In this document: positions 58,579 through 64,000 of the stretch, one piece after another
Layout: every line of letters begins with the position of its first letter
Position numbering within the stretch: the stretch's first letter is position 1
Assembly (NCBI RefSeq): GCF_008274695.1
Contig: NZ_VTOU01000003.1
Location: forward strand, 620,001 to 684,000
Length of the DNA stretch: 64,000 nucleotides
Direction: 5' to 3'
Source of the DNA: Sphingomonas montanisoli
GTDB taxonomy: Bacteria; Pseudomonadota; Alphaproteobacteria; Sphingomonadales; Sphingomonadaceae
Notes under the pieces: model-generated
What the model was told of the DNA's origin: nothing
Databases searched by the model: none
What the model saw: the letters and a program-made list of their open reading frames with translations, nothing else
Translations under genes and position numbers: made by a program

Positions 58579-59544
58579 ATGAAGCTCGTCGCGGTCGACC
58601 TGGGCGGCACCCACGCCCGCTTCGCCCTTGCCGAAGTCGAGCCAGGTGGCCGCCCGCAGATGGGCGAGGCGCGCAAATACAAGACCGCCGATTATCCCGA
58701 TCTGTCCGCCGCCTGGGCCGCCTTCGCGAAAGACTGCGGCTGCGATCTGCCGTCCGCCGCGAGTATCGCGATCGCCGGCCCGGTCGAGGGCGAACTGATC
58801 CGCTTCACCAACAGCAGCTGGACGATCCGGCCGAAGACGATCGCCGCCGATCTGGGCATCGACAAGGTTCACCTGCTCAACGATTTCGCCGCGATGGCAG
58901 CGGCGGTCAGTGGGTTGAAGGACGATGAACTCGTCTATGTCGGCGGCCCGCCCGGTGATCTGCCGGACGAGGGCGTGACGACCATCGTCGGCCCCGGCAC
59001 CGGCCTGGGCGTCGCGCAGCTGCTGCGCCGGGACGGCAAGGCGTTCGTGCTGGCGACCGAGGGCGGGCATCTCGATTTCGCGCCGCTCGACCCGGTCGAG
59101 GAAAAACTGCTGACCCGCCTGCGCGAACGCTATCGCCGGGTATCGACTGAACGGATCGTGTCGGGGCCGGGCCTGTCCAACATCTATGAATCGCTGGCGG
59201 CGAGCGCGGGGATCGCGATCGTGCCGGTCGAGGATCCGGTGCTATGGCAGGCGGCGATCGACGGGACCAACCGTCTGGCGGCCAGCGCGCTCGATCGCTT
59301 CGTGATGATCCTCGGCTCGGTGGCGGGCGATCTGGCGCTCGCGCACGGCGCCAATGCCGTGGTTCTCACCGGGGGGCTGTCCAATCGGGTGATCGATCGG
59401 GTCGCGGGACCGTTGTTCAACGAGCGGTTTCGCGCCAAGGGCCGGTTCGAGAAAAGAATGGGGCAGTTCCCCATCCGCCTCGCCGTCCACCCCGAACCCG
59501 GGCTGCTCGGTGCAGCCACGGCGTTCGGGAACGATCTGGAATAA
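58579..59544 (+). CDS. glk: Glucokinase
   Basis: 321 residues, ASKHA sugar-kinase fold. N-terminal phosphate motif is [14 protein letters not shown], and [15 protein letters not shown] and [11 protein letters not shown] mark the active site. It phosphorylates glucose for the upstream genes' pathway. Start chosen at the ATG two bases after edd. Converges on the TonB-C-like gene with a two-base gap. Confidence 0.96.
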   Translation: MKLVAVDLGGTHARFALAEVEPGGRPQMGEARKYKTADYPDLSAAWAAFAKDCGCDLPSAASIAIAGPVEGELIRFTNSSWTIRPKTIAADLGIDKVHLLNDFAAMAAAVSGLKDDELVYVGGPPGDLPDEGVTTIVGPGTGLGVAQLLRRDGKAFVLATEGGHLDFAPLDPVEEKLLTRLRERYRRVSTERIVSGPGLSNIYESLAASAGIAIVPVEDPVLWQAAIDGTNRLAASALDRFVMILGSVAGDLALAHGANAVVLTGGLSNRVIDRVAGPLFNERFRAKGRFEKRMGQFPIRLAVHPEPGLLGAATAFGNDLE

Positions 59545-59546
59545 AG

Positions 59547-59900
59547 TTACATCATCTTCCAGGTGAGCGGCACGATCACCGATGCCGGGCCACCCGGGGG
59601 CGGCGGGAAAGCGCCGACCTTGCGCGCGACGGCGATCGCTTCCCTGTCGAGCGTGGCAGAGCCGGTGGGCTGCACCAGCGCGACGGCGGCGAGCGAACCA
59701 TCTGCGGCAACATCGATCTTGAGCTTGGCGGTGCCTTCATCGCCGCGGACCTGCGCCGCGCGCGGATAATCCTGCTTGGCGGCGAGCATCTGACGGACCT
59801 TCCCGGTCCACTCGGGCGACGGCGCAGCGAAGGCCGGAGTCGCACCCGCGCAGACCAGAGCCAGAACCGCCGTACGCACCCACAACTTCGCCATCACCAA
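59547..59900 (-). CDS. Secreted TonB C-terminal-domain protein
   Basis: 117 residues with signal peptide (about 1-25, cleaved near ATPAFAA). The remainder matches a TonB C-terminal domain (YPRAAQVRGDEGTAKLKIDV, DREAIAVARKVGAFPPPP). There is no N-terminal anchor with proline-rich spacer, so it cannot transduce energy as TonB does and is likely a free periplasmic protein. Start alternatives: Met3. Function unknown. Confidence 0.78.
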   Translation of the reverse strand: MVMAKLWVRTAVLALVCAGATPAFAAPSPEWTGKVRQMLAAKQDYPRAAQVRGDEGTAKLKIDVAADGSLAAVALVQPTGSATLDREAIAVARKVGAFPPPPGGPASVIVPLTWKMM

Positions 59901-59976
59901 TCTCCGTCCCCTTTGCGGACCGTCTGGCCCGTTCGGGGAAGAGATGTAACGCGACAGCCCTAAGCGTCCGTTAAAG

Positions 59977-60002
59977 CAGGGGCGGGAAATGATGCCCGCC
60001 CC
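59977..60002 (-). terminator. Hairpin downstream of the carboxylase alpha gene
   Basis: AGGGGCGGG (59977-59985) and CCCGCCCCT (59994-60002) form a perfect 9-bp stem with an 8-base loop, 13 bases after the carboxylase stop on the minus strand. The following T-run is short (CTTTA), so termination may be weak or Rho-assisted. Confidence 0.6.
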
Positions 60003-60015
60003 TACGACATTCGGT

Positions 60016-61998
60016 TTATTCGAACTCGAGAATCACCGCGTCGACGGCCAGGCTCTCGCCCGCCTTGGCCGAAACGGACTTCACCACGCCCGCCTTTTCG
60101 GCGCGCAGGATATTCTCCATCTTCATCGCCTCGACGACCGCGAGCGGCTGTCCGGCCTCGACCTTGTCGCCCTCGCCAACGTTGATCGCGGTGATCAGGC
60201 CCGGCATCGGGCAAAGCAGGAAGCGCGACAGATCCGGCGGGATCTTTTCGATCATGTGATGCGCCAGATCAGCCACGCGCGGCGTCAGCACGCGCAGATT
60301 GTGGCTCGCGCCGCGCGCCGTGAAACGCCAGCCGGTGCGCTTGCGCTCGACCCGGATCGACAGGCCTTCACCGTCGACGACCGCCTCGACCAGCTTCTGC
60401 CCCGGCACATAAGCGACGTCGACGACGACAGCCTCGCCATCCACCGTCACCGCCGCATCGGCGATCGACACGCGATGCTCGGCGCCGTCCATCGTCACCA
60501 CCCAGTCGGACGGCGGCTCGGCGGGGCCGTTTAGGCGCCCGTCGATCTGCGCCGCGCGGCCCGCATCGACGCTGGCGAGGACGCCCGCAATCGCCGAGAG
60601 GCGCGAGGTGAGTTTGGCATCGGCCGGCGCGCCGACGAAGCCTTCGGGATATTCCTCGGCGATGAAGCCGGTGGTGAGGTTGCCCGAGGCGAACCGCGGG
60701 TGCTGCATGATCGCCGACAGGAAGTCGATGTTATGGCCGATGCCTTCGAGCTCGAACCGGTCAAGCGCGGTAACCTGACGCGCGGTCGCTTCCTCGCGCG
60801 TCTCGCCCCACGTGATCAGCTTGGCGATCATCGGATCGTAGAACATCGAGATTTCGCTGCCCTCGTACACGCCGTCGTCGACGCGGACATGATCCACCTC
60901 GGCGGGCGGGCGATAGCGCACGAGGCGGCCCGTCGAGGGCAGGAAGCCGCGATAGGGATCTTCGGCATAGACGCGATTCTCGATCGCCCAGCCGTTGATG
61001 CCGACATCGGCCTGCGTCATCGCCAGCTTCTCGCCATAAGCGACGCGGATCATCTGTTCGACCAGGTCGACCCCAGTGATCAGTTCGGTCACCGGATGTT
61101 CGACCTGCAGGCGGGTGTTCATCTCGAGGAAGTAGAAGCTCTCGCCGGTCTCATCGGCGCCCGAGACGATCAGCTCGACCGTGCCCGCCGAATAATAGCC
61201 GACGGCCTTGGCCAGCGCGACGCACTGCTCACCCATCGCCTTGCGCATCTTGGGGGTGACGAAGGGCGACGGCGCTTCCTCGACCACCTTCTGGTGACGA
61301 CGCTGGATCGAGCATTCGCGCTCGTTCAGGTAGAGCGTGTTGCCGTGCTTATCGCCCAGAATCTGGATCTCGATGTGGCGCGGATTGAGGATGAACTTCT
61401 CAATGAAGACTCGATCGTCGCCGAAGCTGTTGAGGCCCTCGCGCTTGGTCGCCTCGAAGCCTTCGCGGACGTCCTTTTCGGAATAGGCCAGGCGCATGCC
61501 TTTGCCGCCGCCGCCGGCCGATGCCTTCATCATCACCGGATAGCCGATCTCGCCCGCGATGCGGACGGCGTGCTCGGTATCCTCGATCTCGCCGACGAAA
61601 CCGGGCACGACGTTGACGCCCGCCGCCTTGGCCAGCTTCTTCGATTCGATCTTGTCGCCCATCGCCGCGATCGCGTTCACCGGCGGGCCGACGAAGGCGA
61701 TGCCGGCGGCTTCCAGCGCCTCGGCGAAGCTCGTCCGCTCCGACAGGAAGCCGTAGCCGGGATGGACCGCTTCCGCGCCGGTCTGCTTGCAGGCGGCGAT
61801 GATCTTGTCGGCGATCAGGTAGCTCTCGGACGCGGGCGAAGCACCGATATGCACCGCCTCATCGGCCATCTGGACGTGCGGCGCGCGCGCATCAGCATCC
61901 GAATAGACCGCGACGGTCGCGATCCCCATCTTCTTCGCGGTCTTGATGACGCGGCAGGCGATCTCGCCACGATTGGCGATCAGGATCTTCTTGAACAT
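60016..61998 (-). CDS. pccA: Biotin-dependent acyl-CoA carboxylase alpha subunit (propionyl-CoA type)
   Basis: 660 residues. Biotin carboxylase domain (about 1-445) with ANRGEIACRVI, the ATP-grasp glycine-rich MMKASAGGGGKGMR and EMNTRLQVEHPVTE. A linker/BT domain (about 450-585) and a C-terminal biotin-carrier domain with the biotinylated lysine in VEAMKMEN. Placement after the methylmalonyl-CoA mutase gene supports propionyl-CoA carboxylase; the carboxyltransferase (pccB) is not in the window. BirA at 37079-37780 should biotinylate it. Confidence 0.93.
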   Translation of the reverse strand: MFKKILIANRGEIACRVIKTAKKMGIATVAVYSDADARAPHVQMADEAVHIGASPASESYLIADKIIAACKQTGAEAVHPGYGFLSERTSFAEALEAAGIAFVGPPVNAIAAMGDKIESKKLAKAAGVNVVPGFVGEIEDTEHAVRIAGEIGYPVMMKASAGGGGKGMRLAYSEKDVREGFEATKREGLNSFGDDRVFIEKFILNPRHIEIQILGDKHGNTLYLNERECSIQRRHQKVVEEAPSPFVTPKMRKAMGEQCVALAKAVGYYSAGTVELIVSGADETGESFYFLEMNTRLQVEHPVTELITGVDLVEQMIRVAYGEKLAMTQADVGINGWAIENRVYAEDPYRGFLPSTGRLVRYRPPAEVDHVRVDDGVYEGSEISMFYDPMIAKLITWGETREEATARQVTALDRFELEGIGHNIDFLSAIMQHPRFASGNLTTGFIAEEYPEGFVGAPADAKLTSRLSAIAGVLASVDAGRAAQIDGRLNGPAEPPSDWVVTMDGAEHRVSIADAAVTVDGEAVVVDVAYVPGQKLVEAVVDGEGLSIRVERKRTGWRFTARGASHNLRVLTPRVADLAHHMIEKIPPDLSRFLLCPMPGLITAINVGEGDKVEAGQPLAVVEAMKMENILRAEKAGVVKSVSAKAGESLAVDAVILEFE

Positions 61999-62032
61999 CT
62001 TGGCCCCTTCAGGTCGTCTGGTCGGCGTTCAG

Positions 62033-63046
62033 TTATTCGGCGGCGATCGCGCAGGGCGACGGCTGCGGCTCGGCTGCGGCCATCGGCACGACGCCCAGCT
62101 TCGCGAACAGAGCGGCGTCCTTGTCGTCGCCGGCATTGTTCGTGGTGAGCAGCTTGTCACCCGTGAAGATCGAGTTGGCGCCCGCCATGAAGCAGAGCGC
62201 CTGGCACGCCTCGCTCATGCTCTCGCGGCCCGCCGACAGGCGCACCATCGATGCGGGCATCACGATGCGGGCGACCGCGACGGTGCGGACGAACTCGATC
62301 TCGTCGATCTTGGCGAGCGGCGTGTCGGCGAGCATGTCGCCCAGCACCGTGCCCTTCACCGGCACCAGCGCGTTGATCGGCACGCTTTCGGGATGCTCCA
62401 TCGTCGCGAGCGCGTGGAGGAAGCCGACGCGATCCGCGCGCGTCTCGCCCATGCCGACGATCCCGCCCGAACAGACGTTGATCCCCGCCTCGCGCACGCG
62501 CTCCAGGGTCTGGACGCGATCCTCGAAGCTGCGTGTCGTGATGACGTTCGCGTAATTTTCCGGCGAGGTGTCGATATTGTGGTTGTAATAATCGAGGCCC
62601 GCATCGGCGAGCTGACCGACCTGCTTGTCGGTGAGCATCCCCAGCGTCATGCAGGTTTCGAGCCCCATCTGGCGCACGCCCTTCACCATTTCGATGATGG
62701 CGGGCATGTCGCGATCCTTGGGCTCACGCCAGGCGGCGCCCATGCAGAAGCGCGACGATCCGCCGTCCTTGGCCTGCGCGGCCGCCTGCAGCACGGCGCG
62801 CACGTCCATCATCTTGGTGGCCTTGAGGCCCGTTTCGGCGTGGGTCGACTGGTTGCAATAACCGCAGTCCTCGACGCAGCCGCCGGTCTTGATCGACAGC
62901 AGGGTCGACAGCTGGACCTCATTGCGCGGAAAGTTCGCGCGGTGGACGGTCTGCGCATCGAACAGCAGGTCGTTGAACGGCAGATCGAACAGGGCCGCGA
63001 TCTCGTCGCGGGTCCAGTCCTGGCGGATTTCAGTCGTAGCAGTCAT
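62033..63046 (-). CDS. bioB: Biotin synthase
   Basis: 337 residues, radical-SAM enzyme. The CxxxCxxC motif is in [25 protein letters not shown] and [12 protein letters not shown] are family signatures. It inserts sulfur into dethiobiotin. The start overlaps the mutase stop (TAATG), and pccA follows after 34 bases, so biotin synthesis is co-expressed with a biotin-dependent carboxylase. Confidence 0.97.
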   Translation of the reverse strand: MTATTEIRQDWTRDEIAALFDLPFNDLLFDAQTVHRANFPRNEVQLSTLLSIKTGGCVEDCGYCNQSTHAETGLKATKMMDVRAVLQAAAQAKDGGSSRFCMGAAWREPKDRDMPAIIEMVKGVRQMGLETCMTLGMLTDKQVGQLADAGLDYYNHNIDTSPENYANVITTRSFEDRVQTLERVREAGINVCSGGIVGMGETRADRVGFLHALATMEHPESVPINALVPVKGTVLGDMLADTPLAKIDEIEFVRTVAVARIVMPASMVRLSAGRESMSEACQALCFMAGANSIFTGDKLLTTNNAGDDKDAALFAKLGVVPMAAAEPQPSPCAIAAE

Positions 63047-64000
63047 TATTCGGCGGCCTCGTCGATGCCTTCGGGCGGTTGGTTGTGTCCCAACAGCTGT
63101 AGCACTTCGGTCGCCGCGTTGACGAGGTTGGTGCCGGGGCCGAAGATCGCCTGCACGCCCGCGTCGCGCAGAACCTGATAGTCCTGCGCGGGGATCACGC
63201 CGCCGGCGATCACCTTGATATCGGTGCGGCCGGCGTCCTTGAGATGCCCGATCAGCTCGGGGATCAGGGTCTTGTGGCCCGCAGCGAGCGACGAGGCGCC
63301 GACCACGTCGACATCGGCCTTGATCGCAAGATCGGCGGCCTCCTTGGGCGTCTGGAACAGCGGCCCGGCGACCACGTCGAAGCCGAGATCGCCGAACGCA
63401 GACGACACGAGATTCGCGCCGCGATCATGCCCGTCCTGGCCCATCTTGGCGACGAGCATCTTGGGCTTGCGGCCCATGCGGCGTTCGATCGAGGACACGC
63501 CGTCGACCAGCCCCTGCCACTTGGCGTCCTCGCCATAGGCGCCGCCATAAATGCCCTTCACCGGGGTCGGGAAGGTGCCGTGACGGCCGAACACATCCTC
63601 CATCGCCAGCGAGATTTCGCCGAGCGTCGCACGCTTGCGGGCGCATTCGACGGCGAGTTCGAGCAGATTGCCCTTGCCCTTCGCGCCTTCGCGCAGCGCA
63701 TCGAGCGCGACCTGGCACGCGGCTTCGTCGCGCCCTGCCTTGACCTTGTTGATCCGCGCGATCTGCGCCTCGCGCACCGCGACGTTATCGACATCGAGGA
63801 TGTCGATCGGGTCTTCCTTGTCCTTGGCGTACTTGTTGACGCCGACGACGACCTCTTCGACGCGGTCGACGCGCGCGGCCTTGGCGGCCGAGGCTTCCTC
63901 GATCATCGCCTTGGGCCAGCCCGCCGCGACGGCCTTCGCCATGCCGCCTTCGGCCTCGACCTTCTCGATGATCTCCCACGCCGCATCGACGAGCTGCTTG
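63046..64000 (-). CDS. scpA: Methylmalonyl-CoA mutase, C-terminal part (5' end outside the window)
   Basis: The last 317 codons are visible (frame open through the right edge; [22 protein letters not shown] precedes the first in-window Met). The cobalamin-binding signature DGHDRG (in [19 protein letters not shown]) and [16 protein letters not shown] mark the B12 domain; the upstream part belongs to the TIM-barrel mutase domain. It isomerises methylmalonyl-CoA to succinyl-CoA in propionyl-CoA catabolism. The stop overlaps bioB. The catalytic N-terminal half is not visible. Confidence 0.94.
   Translation of the reverse strand, partial: KQLVDAAWEIIEKVEAEGGMAKAVAAGWPKAMIEEASAAKAARVDRVEEVVVGVNKYAKDKEDPIDILDVDNVAVREAQIARINKVKAGRDEAACQVALDALREGAKGKGNLLELAVECARKRATLGEISLAMEDVFGRHGTFPTPVKGIYGGAYGEDAKWQGLVDGVSSIERRMGRKPKMLVAKMGQDGHDRGANLVSSAFGDLGFDVVAGPLFQTPKEAADLAIKADVDVVGASSLAAGHKTLIPELIGHLKDAGRTDIKVIAGGVIPAQDYQVLRDAGVQAIFGPGTNLVNAATEVLQLLGHNQPPEGIDEAAE

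Overview
The window is 64 kb of dense, high-GC alphaproteobacterial chromosome. Gene content and order point to a sphingomonad (Sphingomonas-type Sphingomonadales): ruvCAB next to tolQRA, trpC-moaC-moeA-lexA near comEC/gltX/gltA, a full alphaproteobacterial nuo operon running on into birA-coaX-rnj, a zwf-pgl-edd-glk Entner-Doudoroff operon, alphaproteobacterial LexA boxes (GTTC-N7-GTTC), and several families of short palindromic intergenic repeats. No prophage, insertion sequence, CRISPR array, rRNA or tRNA was seen. No stretch without a gene exceeds 300 bases; the longest is about 272 bases, between efp and zwf.

Layout. 1-6146: envelope and recombination block on the minus strand (ruvC-ruvA, ruvB, ybgC, tolQ-tolR-tolA, yebC), interrupted between ruvA and ruvB by a plus-strand 2-hydroxyacid dehydrogenase. 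6217-9796: branched-chain 2-oxoacid dehydrogenase E1a-E1b-E2 operon. 9962-17655: a seven-gene, overlapping minus-strand operon encoding a MacAB-TolC-like efflux pump, an EF-hand periplasmic protein and an OmpR/EnvZ-type two-component system. 17794-27254: trpC-moaC-moeA-lexA-DUF3224, then an SDR and comEC on the minus strand, then gltX and gltA on the plus strand. 27453-34128: the least understood section: a histidine-kinase-like protein lacking its phospho-acceptor histidine, a DUF2336 protein, a membrane protein resembling an inactive nucleotidyltransferase/CDP-alcohol phosphotransferase fusion, a single-domain Hpt protein and a divergent 809-residue coiled-coil membrane protein. 34227-37780: DUF1467, rnj, coaX, birA, co-directional with nuo. 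37777-52695: nuoA-N with two extra genes, an NTF2-like protein between nuoD and nuoE and a 50-residue membrane protein between nuoE and nuoF. 52858-54290: suhB and efp. 54563-59544: Entner-Doudoroff operon. 59547-64000: a secreted TonB-C-domain protein and a propionyl-CoA pathway operon (methylmalonyl-CoA mutase, bioB, biotin-carrying carboxylase alpha subunit).

Functionally the window links carbon entry (Entner-Doudoroff, branched-chain 2-oxoacid and propionyl-CoA catabolism, citrate synthase) to respiration (complex I), with cofactor genes (biotin synthase, biotin ligase, pantothenate kinase, molybdopterin synthesis) placed beside the enzymes that need them. DNA repair is under visible SOS control (LexA boxes at lexA and ruvC). 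The best candidate for an undescribed system is the 27.4-34.1 kb cluster.
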